From contig JANLFJ010000014.1 in assembly GCA_024655825.1 (NCBI GenBank), positions 1-64,000 on the forward strand: DNA of 64,000 nt, given 5' to 3'. Source of the DNA: Peptococcaceae bacterium (GTDB lineage: Bacteria > Bacillota > Peptococcia > DRI-13 > PHAD01). The position numbers and the translations under genes were made by a program. This document shows, piece after piece, positions 32,390 to 39,947 of the stretch. Every line of letters begins with the position of its first letter. Position 1 is the first letter of the stretch. The notes beneath the pieces were generated by a model. That model had not been told where the DNA came from. It searched no databases and saw only the letters and a list, made by a program, of their open reading frames with translations.

Positions 32390-32864
32390 CCTTGTCCTGG
32401 CGGCGCTGATGGTCGTCGCGCCGACTGTTAAAGCCGTAGAGGTGTACGTCAACCAGAACCAGCTCGTCTGCCAGCCCGCGCCGTTCATCGTGAACGGCAC
32501 CACGCTCGTCCCTCTGCGGGCGATATTCGAGGCCCTGGGAGCGCAGGTCGGGTGGGACGAGGAGACCAGAACCGTCACCGCGTTCAAAAACGACCGGGCA
32601 ATCGTCCTTTCGATCGGCAGCAGGACCGGGTACGTTAACAACCAGCCGGTGGCCCTGGCCGAACCCGCCAGGATAGAGGAAGGTAGGACGTTCGTGCCGC
32701 TGAGGTTTGTTTCGGAATCCCTGGGGGCGGACGTGAAGTGGGTGCCGGAGACCAGACAGGTCATAGTGACTTCGCAGGAGGTCAGTCAGGTTTACCCGGG
32801 TGAACCCGGTGAAGATAACCCGACCGCGGTAGTCATCGGCCCGGAAGAAATCAGGTTTGAATAA
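32364..32864 (+). CDS. secreted CAO-N domain protein, third and diverged copy
   Basis: This 166-residue protein starts at ATG 32364, inside the last 26 bases of the preceding gene. Signal peptide LSLVLAALMVVAPTVKA is followed by two CAO-N modules (FIVNGTTLVPLRAIFEALGA; EEGRTFVPLRFVSESLGA). It is only distantly similar to the copies at 2186 and 10555. The close coupling with a large surface protein fits a cell-surface stalk or anchoring partner. Confidence 0.85.
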   Translation: MLRYSGFLSLVLAALMVVAPTVKAVEVYVNQNQLVCQPAPFIVNGTTLVPLRAIFEALGAQVGWDEETRTVTAFKNDRAIVLSIGSRTGYVNNQPVALAEPARIEEGRTFVPLRFVSESLGADVKWVPETRQVIVTSQEVSQVYPGEPGEDNPTAVVIGPEEIRFE

Positions 32865-32872
32865 AACGTCCT

Positions 32873-32899
32873 AACGGGCAGCCGGCGGCTGCCCGTTTT
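32873..32899 (+). terminator. intrinsic terminator
   Basis: An 11-bp perfect stem, AACGGGCAGCC with GGCTGCCCGTT, is followed by TTT. It closes the surface-protein operon. Confidence 0.8.
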
Positions 32900-32935
32900 G
32901 GCTTATTAACTATTTGCAGGGAGGTGTTTTTGCTT

Positions 32936-33223
32936 ATGAATCAGAAGGTTTTAATAGATAGGAGGAAAAAGACCGGAGCTGGATTCTGGGCGAGAAGCGA
33001 GATTTTTGATATTGATGGTCTAAATTGGCACGATATTTCCGTTTATCTATTTCTTTGTTCTGCGTCTGACGAAAACGGTCAAAGCTGTCTCGGCAAAGAA
33101 GAAATAGCAGCCAAATGCAAAATAAGCGTTGGTGTCGTTGAATTATCTCTTAAAAATTTGGAGAGAAAAGGGCTGTTGGAAAAAACAGCCGAAAATCCTT
33201 CGTTAAGGAGGCTTTTGTTTTGA
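32936..33223 (+). CDS. helix-turn-helix protein (HTH_36 type)
   Basis: This 95-residue AT-rich gene starts at ATG 32936 after GGGAGGTG. The single winged-helix domain reads GLNWHDISVYLFLCSAS, CLGKEEIAAKCKISVGV and LSLKNLERKGLLEK, a fold common in phage and plasmid replication or regulation proteins. Translation is coupled to the next gene through a TTGATAG overlap. Confidence 0.7.
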   Translation: MNQKVLIDRRKKTGAGFWARSEIFDIDGLNWHDISVYLFLCSASDENGQSCLGKEEIAAKCKISVGVVELSLKNLERKGLLEKTAENPSLRRLLF

Positions 33224-33594
33224 TAGGCATCGAGATTCTATACAACAAAAAACCGCTGTTTATAAATATGGATTTAGCGCAATTCCTTGGCCTCCATGAA
33301 GCTGTTGTCCTTCAGCAAATACACTATTGGCTAAAGGAGAACCAAGAAGAAAACAGGGGGTACCGAGACGGACACTACTGGATTAACGACACGATAACTC
33401 AGTTAGAATCGCAGTTTCCGTTCTGGAGCAAACCAACTATAGTCCGCATACTTGGTCGACTTGAAAAGAAAGGCGTTTTGGTTAAGGACAAGCTGGACAA
33501 AAACCGCTTCGATCATGCCCTGTCGTACCGGATAAATTATGTTCGACTTGAAGAAATTGTTAAGGCTGCCACCGAGATAACCCGATTGCGGTAG
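33220..33594 (+). CDS. replication-organiser-like winged-helix protein
   Basis: This 124-residue protein starts at TTG 33220 overlapping the upstream stop. It reads FINMDLAQFLGLHEAVVLQQ, then GHYWINDTITQLESQFPFWS and TIVRILGRLEKKGVLVK, the typical N-terminal module of phage replisome-organiser proteins. It lacks any C-terminal DnaD domain, so it may be a truncated or regulatory form. A terminator follows. Confidence 0.65.
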   Translation: MIGIEILYNKKPLFINMDLAQFLGLHEAVVLQQIHYWLKENQEENRGYRDGHYWINDTITQLESQFPFWSKPTIVRILGRLEKKGVLVKDKLDKNRFDHALSYRINYVRLEEIVKAATEITRLR

Positions 33595-33623
33595 TTATCG
33601 GGCTGGTTTAACTAAGATACAAG

Positions 33624-33664
33624 CCTTCCGAGCTTTTAACGGCCCGGAAGGTTTTTCTTTTTTT
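33624..33664 (+). terminator. intrinsic terminator
   Basis: CCTTCCG pairs with CGGAAGG around a 14-base loop and is followed by TTTTTCTTTTTTT. Confidence 0.85.
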
Positions 33665-33682
33665 AGAGGGGGGAATAGCAGA

Positions 33683-33763
33683 GTGCGTATAAAAGTTTTG
33701 ATTTTCATGTTGCTGGTGGTTTCTATGGCGGCTCTCGTTTCCTGGTGTCTGTACGCTACTTGA
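33683..33763 (+). CDS. 26-residue membrane peptide
   Basis: GTG 33683 follows AGAGGGGGG at usable spacing. The peptide starts with a basic head (RIKV), has one hydrophobic helix (LIFMLLVVSMAALVSW) and ends CLYAT. It could be a small membrane regulator or toxin. No antisense promoter is obvious. The call rests only on the ribosome site and hydrophobicity. Confidence 0.4.
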   Translation: MRIKVLIFMLLVVSMAALVSWCLYAT

Positions 33764-34004
33764 TTCTTCTGAAAAAGCGGTTTGTCGACTAATTCGCGCA
33801 GGATTGATCTTTTGCGATTTCGGAGGAGCTGGCCCCGGTTGCTGCTGTCTGCCTTGAGGGAAAGGACGCGGGGGCAACGGGCGGTTCTTATTCTACGGCA
33901 GGAATTTCTAAAGAAGGGGTAATATGGTAGAATAAGGAAAATATCCATATATGGTGTCGAAGTTTCTTTTGGCACTTCCAAATCCTGCTGAGGGAGGAAC
34001 TGCT
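33764..34004. other. intergenic region upstream of the chemoreceptor gene
   Basis: About 240 bases without a credible gene. GGTAATATGGTAGAATAAGG near 33,920-33,940 holds a TAGAAT -10-like box that could start the chemoreceptor transcript. No clear -35 is seen. Confidence 0.35.
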
Positions 34005-35147
34005 GTGGTTAATGTGGCGGAGGCGTTTAAAACCCTGGCCGACTTTCTGGTGCAGACCTACGGCAAGGAAGGAGTCATCTATTTCACCACCGACCGGGAG
34101 CGCTACGATTTTGTGAAAAGCCACAATCTGGATATTGCCGGCATCCGGGTGGGGGAAAGGATAACCAGGGGAGGTGACATCGAGAGGTGCATCCGGAGCG
34201 GACAGGCGGTGACCGGGACGATCGACCGCAGCGTCTATGGAATAAGGCTGCATCTGTGGGCGGCGCCGCTGTTCGACGATGGCTCAGGGGAGGTCAGGGG
34301 CAGCTACGGGGTGTTTGTGCCCAGGCTGCATGTGGTGGCCCGGGCCTTCGACATTTTTGCCCCGATTGTGGCCGAGTCCCAGCCGGAGGGGGCCTGGGTG
34401 GGGGTGACTGACCTGCAGAAGATAGCCTACCGCTATGGCTCGGCAAAGTTCGACCTGCCCGAGTTTACGGTGGGAACCCCGATAAGAGAGGGGGATACGG
34501 CCTGGAGGACGCTGAAGGAGAACAAGAAGGTGGTGGTGGACTTTACCACCAAGAAGTACGGGAATATCAGGATGATTGGGATTCCTCTCTATGACGAGGA
34601 GACGGGGCAGACGGTCGGGACTTTTGGCATCACGGTACCCCGCAATATGGCCAAGAACCTGCAGGAGATGGCCGCCAGGCTGAGCGCCAACACGCAGGAG
34701 ATAGCGAGCGTGATGCAGGAGATGGCCGCCTCGGCGGGGGAGATCACCCTTACCGAGGGGAAGCTCTCGGAGCAGATCCGGGAGGTTCAGGAGAGTTCGG
34801 CCCAGATTAATGAGATTCTCGACTTTATCAAGAACGTTGCCGACCAGACCAAGATGCTGGGGCTGAACGCGGCCATCGAGGCGGCCCGGGCAGGAGAGCA
34901 CGGGCGGGGGTTCGGTGTGGTGGCAGAGGAAATCCGGAAGCTCTCCGACCAGTCCAAAGAAACAGCGGAGCAAATTCGCAAGCTAATTAGGGAAATCGAC
35001 AGCAAGATAACCGCTGTTACCCAAGCCTCCGAGGGAACGGTCAAGCAGAGCCAGGAGCAGGCAGCTGCCACCGAGGAGGTTACCGCATCGGTGTCGGAGA
35101 TGGCGCAGCTGGCGGAAAGGCTGGCGGAGGTGGCGAAGGGGCTGTAG
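34005..35147 (+). CDS. soluble methyl-accepting chemotaxis-like receptor
   Basis: This 380-residue protein starts at GTG 34005 behind GAGGGAGGAA. It has no membrane segments. Two related sensor modules (about 15-115 and 130-220, each ending in a GxYGVFVPR or GTFGITVPR motif) are followed by an MCP signalling domain. The conserved tip reads [19 protein letters not shown], then [18 protein letters not shown]. It is therefore a cytoplasmic chemoreceptor-like protein. It may sense an internal signal for motility or pilus behaviour. No other chemotaxis genes are in the window. Confidence 0.85.
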   Translation: MVNVAEAFKTLADFLVQTYGKEGVIYFTTDRERYDFVKSHNLDIAGIRVGERITRGGDIERCIRSGQAVTGTIDRSVYGIRLHLWAAPLFDDGSGEVRGSYGVFVPRLHVVARAFDIFAPIVAESQPEGAWVGVTDLQKIAYRYGSAKFDLPEFTVGTPIREGDTAWRTLKENKKVVVDFTTKKYGNIRMIGIPLYDEETGQTVGTFGITVPRNMAKNLQEMAARLSANTQEIASVMQEMAASAGEITLTEGKLSEQIREVQESSAQINEILDFIKNVADQTKMLGLNAAIEAARAGEHGRGFGVVAEEIRKLSDQSKETAEQIRKLIREIDSKITAVTQASEGTVKQSQEQAAATEEVTASVSEMAQLAERLAEVAKGL

Positions 35148-35152
35148 GGCGG

Positions 35153-35368
35153 TCAGGAGAGGCGGTTGATCATCTCATCCCGGTCGACGCCCCGGGGGAG
35201 CTCTTCGTACCAGCCGCTGTCAATCATGAGGCTGATGCCGTCCTGGGCGTAGCCTGCGACCTCGGCGAACGCCCGGGTGAAGGCGGCCGACAAGCCGTGC
35301 CGCAGACTGGTAGCAAATTTGATGACCGAGATAAACAAGGGCTGTTGCCGGTTGAAAGGTCTGGACAA
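35153..35368 (-). pseudogene. DUF3231-like C-terminal fragment
   Basis: The 71-residue minus-strand frame reads FATSLRHGLSAAFTRAFAEV, then GYAQDGISLMIDSGWYEELP and GVDRDEMI, close to my memory of the C-terminal part of DUF3231 proteins, which are normally 170 or more residues. The N-terminal part is missing and an intrinsic terminator of the converging chemoreceptor gene lies across its start. It is best seen as a remnant carried along with the chemoreceptor. Confidence 0.5.
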
Positions 35369-35384
35369 AAAGCCCTGTTTTTTT
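35338..35384 (+). terminator. intrinsic terminator after the chemoreceptor gene
   Basis: AAGGGCT pairs with AGCCCT across a long inner region and is followed by GTTTTTTTA. Confidence 0.6.
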
Positions 35385-35444
35385 ATGTTTTAAGTTTTTA
35401 AGCAGAATCCATACGGAATCCATTTCGTAGAGGAGGGGAACAAA

Positions 35445-35684
35445 ATGCTAAATTGGCAAGACGTTTTGAACGACGGTTCCGAATATCACGAAGACACCCT
35501 GGGCAACAGGTTTCGGAAACACATGGCCAAACAGGAGTGCCTGAACGCCGGGCGCTGCCTCTGGCCCACCTTTCCCGACTGTGAGCTTTATCCCCTGGGG
35601 ACGGGCTGGTGCGTTGAGAGGAATCCGGTTGAGAAAAACTCTTGGCGCGAGCAGAATCTGGCGAAAAGGAGGGGGTCCCGATAA
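35445..35684 (+). CDS. small Cys-containing protein of unknown function
   Basis: This 79-residue soluble protein starts at ATG 35445 after GAGGAGGGG. Four cysteines in the middle (QECLNAGRCLW, FPDCELYP, GWCVER) could bind zinc. It has no other feature I recognise. It is the first gene of a coupled run leading into the partition genes, and its stop overlaps the next start (ATAA). Confidence 0.6.
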   Translation: MLNWQDVLNDGSEYHEDTLGNRFRKHMAKQECLNAGRCLWPTFPDCELYPLGTGWCVERNPVEKNSWREQNLAKRRGSR

Positions 35685-36397
35685 GGGCGGCAAAAATTCT
35701 CCTGTTGGTGGGCGTTTTGATCGGTGCGTTCCTGGGCGCTTGCTGGAGGACGGTTCACCTGCCGGCGGTGAGCGCAGCTGAATCGTATATAAGGGCCGTG
35801 GCGGAACAGGACCGGGATACCGCCCTGAAAATCTCCTCCGGGAAAGCCGCCTATATAGCGAACGGTCTGGGGGAGGGGAGGACGAAAGCCAACGTCGCAG
35901 GCATGAGGAGCTGTGTCGAGGCCGCGTCGTCCGACTGGGCCAAGGTGGTGGTCGAACCCGAGCTTGTCCTGGAGGACGGGACGAGGGACATCGGCTGGTA
36001 CGAGGCGGAGGTAATCAAAAAGGACGGGTGGAAGGTAATCGACCTCAAAGAGGCCGCGATACCCCTGTCTGGAACGCGCGTTGCCAAGGACGTCAAGCAT
36101 CTTCCGGCGATAAACGAGGCGTTTGAAGGGTATCTCAAGGCCCTGACCGCCGGCGACCTGAAAGGGGCGTCCAGGTATCTGGTCGGTCCGGCCAGAAAGA
36201 GCCATGAGGCGGGCGAGTCGTACCTGGGCAAGGGCGCGATAGTTGCGAGCTACTCGGGGCTTCAGTCAAAGGTGCTATGGAGCGACGGCGACCTGTGCAG
36301 GTGTCTTATGAGCTACCGGGTCAACGGGCGGGACGTGGAAGTTTCATTGGTCTTTGCCCGATTAAAAAACGGCGACTGGAAGATAGCGAGCATCTAG
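35681..36397 (+). CDS. membrane-anchored or secreted NTF2-like protein (apparent ATA start)
   Basis: This 238-residue product has ATA 35681 as its best start, 6 bases after AAAAGGAGGGGG and overlapping the upstream stop. It has an N-terminal signal/anchor helix (AAKILLLVGVLIGAFLGACW) and two similar alpha-beta modules of about 100 residues (AESYIRAVAEQDRDTALKIS and FEGYLKALTAGDLKGASRYL), a pattern of tandem NTF2/SnoaL-like domains as in Tra/VirB8-like proteins. Extracytoplasmic location is likely. Function unknown, though a conjugation-channel role is conceivable. Confidence 0.6.
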   Translation: MRAAKILLLVGVLIGAFLGACWRTVHLPAVSAAESYIRAVAEQDRDTALKISSGKAAYIANGLGEGRTKANVAGMRSCVEAASSDWAKVVVEPELVLEDGTRDIGWYEAEVIKKDGWKVIDLKEAAIPLSGTRVAKDVKHLPAINEAFEGYLKALTAGDLKGASRYLVGPARKSHEAGESYLGKGAIVASYSGLQSKVLWSDGDLCRCLMSYRVNGRDVEVSLVFARLKNGDWKIASI

Positions 36398-36418
36398 TTC
36401 AGGGGGGAGGGTCGGCAG

Positions 36419-37159
36419 ATCAAGCCGCAACAAGCAGTTAACTACGTCGTGTGTCTGAAGGACGAGTACCTGATAGTCCATCAGGAGAATGTAGCGCAGA
36501 TCGCGTGGGGGATCGCAAAACAGGTATGCCCGTGGTTGGCCAAATCGGTCTACATTGCCGGCCTGAACCACGACATCGGGAAGATCGTGGTTCCAGACAG
36601 CATCCTTTTCAAGGCCGGGGAACTTTCGGCTGAGGAGTGGGAGGTCGTCAGACTGCACCCGGTCGTCAGCGAGGAACTGGTCACTCGAATCGCGATGCTG
36701 TTCACATTGAGCGACGCCGACTGGGAAACGGTACGACTTGCGATAAGATTCCACCACGAGCGCTGGAACGGGAAGGGCTACCCTTACGGCTTAAAGAAAA
36801 GCCAGATACCCGTTGCGGCCAGGATTATCGCGGTGGCGGATTCCTACCACGCGATGATCACCGACCGGGCGTACCGAAAGGGCCTGAGCGTACAGAAAGC
36901 CCTGGGCGAGATCGAGAGGGGGGCCGGGGTGCTGTACGACCCGGCCGTAGTCGATGCGGCCGTCGAATATATCATCAAGAAGGAGGAAGACAATGCTCTA
37001 CGGATTGGCTATCGACCTCGGATTTGGTTATGTGAAGGGGCTAAACCAGGACAACAAAGCGTTTATCGCCCCGTCCCTGGTGGGTTCGGCCAGGAAGATG
37101 TACCTGGGCGAGATATTCGGCCCCAGCGGGGACGACAGAGACTTGCACGTGAGAGTTGA
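36419..37159 (+). CDS. HD-GYP-like phosphohydrolase domain protein (apparent ATC start)
   Basis: The 246-residue frame starts best at ATC 36419, 8 bases after GGGGGGAGGG. GTG 36449 is the first conventional codon but lies 37 bases away. Residues about 15-180 form an HD domain: H at LIVHQENVAQIAW, NHDIGKIVVP, RLHPVVSEEL, FHHERWNGKGYPYGL and VADSYHAMITDR. HD-GYP proteins degrade cyclic di-GMP, and the GYP motif is present. The last 55 residues overlap parM in another frame and look like read-through. It may link second-messenger signalling to pilus behaviour. Confidence 0.7.
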   Translation: MKPQQAVNYVVCLKDEYLIVHQENVAQIAWGIAKQVCPWLAKSVYIAGLNHDIGKIVVPDSILFKAGELSAEEWEVVRLHPVVSEELVTRIAMLFTLSDADWETVRLAIRFHHERWNGKGYPYGLKKSQIPVAARIIAVADSYHAMITDRAYRKGLSVQKALGEIERGAGVLYDPAVVDAAVEYIIKKEEDNALRIGYRPRIWLCEGAKPGQQSVYRPVPGGFGQEDVPGRDIRPQRGRQRLARES

Positions 37160-38054
37160 GAGCGCCGGAAGGTCGGCGGAATACTTCGTGGGCGACCTGG
37201 CCCGACGGGAGTGCCGGGACGTATCCCAGGCTTTCGACACCAACAAGATATTCCACCCGAATACCCAGGTTTTGCTGGCTACTGCCGCCGGGAAACTGCT
37301 GCCCCGGGAAAACCGCAAGGTCCACCTGGTGAGCGGCCTGCCGCTGGAGGAGTTCTACCGCCAGAAGGACGAATTCCAGAGATACCTGGAAAACTTCGAC
37401 GCGACAGTCACCTTCGTCAAGGACGGCAAGGACGCATACAGCAAACAGGTTCAATTCGACCAGGTGACGGTATTCCCGCAGGGGGCTGGCGCGGTGTACC
37501 ACGCCTTCAGGACGCACAAGCCGTTTTTCCAGAAGGGATACCTGATCGGCCTGGTCGATGTCGGGACGAAAACCACGGACGTGATCGTGTTCGAGACGGC
37601 TGACCGGTTCGTCATACGGCACCAGCTGAGCGCCACTTTGGAGATCGGGACGATGGCGCTTTACCAGGAGATACTGAAGATGGCCAGCGAGGAGGTCGGC
37701 TCAACGCTCGAAGACAACAGGATACCGGTTATCATGGCCAACGCCAATGCTTTCTACCACCGGGGCAGGAATTACGACCTGACCGGCATAATCGAGGACG
37801 CCCGCGCCAGTATCGCCCAGGCGATCAGGGACCGGCTTTCCAGTCTTTGGGGCTCAGAGGTCGACCTTTTCCGGGTGGTGTTCCTGGGCGGCGGAGGCAG
37901 CGCGGAATTGAGCGGCGGGCTGAGGGACATCCACCCTGCCACCGTGCTGTTGGAGAACTGCCAGTTCGCGAACGTGTACGGGTTCATGCACGTCCACGAC
38001 ATGGTGAACAAGAAGCTGCTGGTCACCAGGGAACCGCAGTTAAGGGTAATGTGA
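36993..38054 (+). CDS. parM: ParM-like actin-family plasmid segregation ATPase
   Basis: This 353-residue protein starts at ATG 36993 behind AAGGAGGAAG. Actin-fold signatures are present: phosphate-1 loop AIDLGFGYVKGL, phosphate-2 VDVGTKTTDVIVF and the adenosine motif VVFLGGGGSAEL. It belongs to the ParM/Alp group that polymerises to push plasmid copies apart. It is followed by a repeat-rich parC-like region and a small ribbon-helix-helix gene, giving a complete type II partition system in the order parM-parC-parR. Confidence 0.85.
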   Translation: MLYGLAIDLGFGYVKGLNQDNKAFIAPSLVGSARKMYLGEIFGPSGDDRDLHVRVESAGRSAEYFVGDLARRECRDVSQAFDTNKIFHPNTQVLLATAAGKLLPRENRKVHLVSGLPLEEFYRQKDEFQRYLENFDATVTFVKDGKDAYSKQVQFDQVTVFPQGAGAVYHAFRTHKPFFQKGYLIGLVDVGTKTTDVIVFETADRFVIRHQLSATLEIGTMALYQEILKMASEEVGSTLEDNRIPVIMANANAFYHRGRNYDLTGIIEDARASIAQAIRDRLSSLWGSEVDLFRVVFLGGGGSAELSGGLRDIHPATVLLENCQFANVYGFMHVHDMVNKKLLVTREPQLRVM

Positions 38055-38057
38055 GGC

Positions 38058-38352
38058 GTAGACAACCTCAAGCCCAGCATTGACAAGCATTAGAGCCTCA
38101 AAAAACAAAATTTTGTCTACGACATGTTGTCTACAGGCTGAAAGCCTTTAGCGGCAAGGCTTTGAGTGGTAAAAATACGGAGTGTCGTAGACAAATTTTT
38201 AGCTGTTTTCCTGTAGGGCGTAGACAGATTTCAAAAAAACAGGGCTTAAAGCCTTGGGAATATTGGGTTTAGGGTTGTCAACGGTGGATATAGACAAAAA
38301 TCCAAAAAATAAGGCGCAAAGCCTTGATAATGCTGACTTAACGTTTGTCAAC
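38058..38352. repeat. parC-like centromere with GTAGACAA repeats
   Basis: Eight copies of GTAGACAA or close variants occur in both orientations: 38058 (+), 38113 (-), 38127 (-), 38187 (+), 38220 (+), 38275 (- variant), 38290 (+ variant) and 38345 (- variant). Three AAAGCCTT blocks lie between them. The last copy abuts the parR ribosome site. This is what a ParR-binding centromere/operator looks like. Confidence 0.75.
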
Positions 38353-38368
38353 GGGAGGTGGTATTGCC

Positions 38369-38668
38369 TTGGAAAAGCCTTATTGGTTCCGATTGAACGA
38401 AAAAATCCCGGATGACCTGAAGAAATACCTGGAATCACTTAGCGGTAAAGAAAGGTCAAACTATATCAGAACCGCCATCCTGTGGTACTGGTGTTTCGGG
38501 GAACGCCTGGCTTCGATCGAGCAAAAGTTAGATCGTGCGCTGGAAGGAGCAAGTTCCATTCCTGCTCCTTTGCCCGAAATGGCAAAGAACGACCTTGAGA
38601 TCGATGACAGTTACTTGGAAGAAGCAGCGATGGCGATAATCAACGGAAAAATGTTTACTGGGAGATAG
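38369..38668 (+). CDS. parR: ParR-like ribbon-helix-helix partition adaptor
   Basis: This 99-residue protein starts at TTG 38369 after GGGAGGTGG. The N-terminal RHH-like segment (YWFRLNEKIPDDLKKYLESL, then NYIRTAILWY) would bind the GTAGACAA repeats, and the acidic/helical C-terminus (LEEAAMAIINGKMFTG) would contact ParM filaments. Identification rests on position behind parM and the repeats, and on the RHH pattern. Confidence 0.7.
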   Translation: MEKPYWFRLNEKIPDDLKKYLESLSGKERSNYIRTAILWYWCFGERLASIEQKLDRALEGASSIPAPLPEMAKNDLEIDDSYLEEAAMAIINGKMFTGR

Positions 38669-38747
38669 CGCAAAATTACCGCAAGCAATCAACGCGATTG
38701 CCAAAAGATATCGCAGCGATTGCTCTTGGTAATTAAAGGGGGTAAAT

Positions 38748-39512
38748 ATGTCACACATCGGAGAAAAAATCAAAGAGGCTAGAAAAAGCATGGGGTTGTC
38801 GCAAAGAGAGGCAGCCAGGGCAATAAGCAGGAGATACGGTGTCCGGCTAAACCAGCCGTACCTTTGTTTGATTGAGCAAGGAGAAAGAACCAACTACTCT
38901 GCCAAGCTGGAGCACGCGCTAAAAGACTTCTTCAATATAGACAAGCCTTTCTTCGGCGACTTGGGCAACGACACGGACGTTCAATGGCTCAAAGAGCTTG
39001 TGTCCAAAAAACTGCAACGCGCCTATATCAACACTTTGAACGCCTACAACCTGTTGGGCGATTTGATGAATTTGAGCAAGATTCCCGACCCGAACGTGCC
39101 GGGGGTTCCCGGAGCAACGGCGGTTTACGAGAACTGCGTGCTAAAGTTTACCGTGCCCGAGCTACTGCCTCGCGGCAGAATATACACCGCCGAGAGCAGG
39201 GACCACTGGATGGGACTGATTATCCACGCCTATTCCAGCCTGAAAATGGAGGTGAAGATGAAGCACGCGCTTTGCGTGGTTAGAACTCTTACCCCCCAAA
39301 GCGAGATGTGGGACAACGACAACCGGGCGGCCGTTAGCCACGTGATCAACGCCATCCGCCACCTGGGGATAGTTGAGGATGACACCTACGAGAACATCTC
39401 GCTGCTTCAGGTGGGAGGGGTGGACAACCTGTATCCGAGAACAGAGATTTACCTTCTGGAGAAGGAGTGCCCGGAATCTTTGCTCAAAGAGGCGGGGATT
39501 TTTCCCATGTAA
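38748..39512 (+). CDS. XRE-type HTH protein with RusA-like C-terminal domain
   Basis: This 254-residue protein starts at ATG 38748 after AAAGGGGGT. Residues 5-70 are an XRE helix-turn-helix (IKEARKSMGLSQREAARAIS, LNQPYLCLIEQGER). Residues about 135-245 resemble a RusA-type Holliday-junction resolvase fold: acidic/Asn motif WDNDNRAAVSHVINAIRHLG, IVEDDTYENISLL and PRTEIYLLE. A repressor-like domain joined to a resolvase-like domain is unusual. The second assignment is inferred from motif order. It may control or process the replicon. Confidence 0.6.
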   Translation: MSHIGEKIKEARKSMGLSQREAARAISRRYGVRLNQPYLCLIEQGERTNYSAKLEHALKDFFNIDKPFFGDLGNDTDVQWLKELVSKKLQRAYINTLNAYNLLGDLMNLSKIPDPNVPGVPGATAVYENCVLKFTVPELLPRGRIYTAESRDHWMGLIIHAYSSLKMEVKMKHALCVVRTLTPQSEMWDNDNRAAVSHVINAIRHLGIVEDDTYENISLLQVGGVDNLYPRTEIYLLEKECPESLLKEAGIFPM

Positions 39513-39559
39513 TAGAAGGAATTTTGTTTTGACATTAACATAGGAAGGAAATGTCTCCA

Positions 39560-39660
39560 TAAGTCCGTAAAAACCCCCCTAAAACGGCATTTTTACTCCG
39601 TAAAAAACCCCCTTTTTTCGAGGATAGAAATACGGAGTAAAACCCCACTTTTTTACTGAG
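39560..39660. repeat. iteron-like CCGTAAAAACCCCC repeats
   Basis: TCCGTAAAAACCCCCCT (39564), TCCGTAAAAAACCCCCTT (39597, within the palindrome TTTTACTCCGTAAAA) and TACGGAGTAAAACCCCACTT (39631) form three related units. They could be binding sites for the upstream XRE-type protein, or part of an origin. Confidence 0.5.
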
Positions 39661-39706
39661 TTGTAGTGCCCTCAAGTTCTTATTAGTCAAGAATTAGAAC
39701 GCTTTA

Positions 39707-39818
39707 CCCGAGACCATGATTACGGGACCGAAGTACAGAGGCATGGTCTCGGGGGTCATGAGCCAAACATTGAGGCAGAAAAAGCACACAAAAACATACC
39801 AAGTCCATGCCTCTGTAC
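39707..39818. repeat. two overlapping perfect inverted repeats (oriT- or origin-like)
   Basis: CCCGAGACCATG (39707-39718) pairs with CATGGTCTCGGG (39742-39753). GTACAGAGGCATGG (39733-39746) pairs with CCATGCCTCTGTAC (39805-39818). The two hairpins share bases 39742-39746, so only one can form at a time. The 435-base interval 39513-39947 has no credible gene. The position in front of the conjugation operon suggests an oriT, a single-strand origin or a regulatory switch. Confidence 0.7.
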
Positions 39819-39947
39819 CATAACCCTGACACAACGAAAAAAACCAAAAACGACAACCAAGAAAGCAGGCAACAGCGGGCAGAAAGGCGGGAAGCCTTTT
39901 TGTTTTTCTAGGGATTCTGGCGGAAAGGTGGTGTTGAGCAGAGGCAT

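Noticed and set aside
33595-33981. Minus-strand 128-codon frame downstream of the HTH genes
   Set aside because: It crosses an intrinsic terminator and lacks a ribosome site or recognisable domain.
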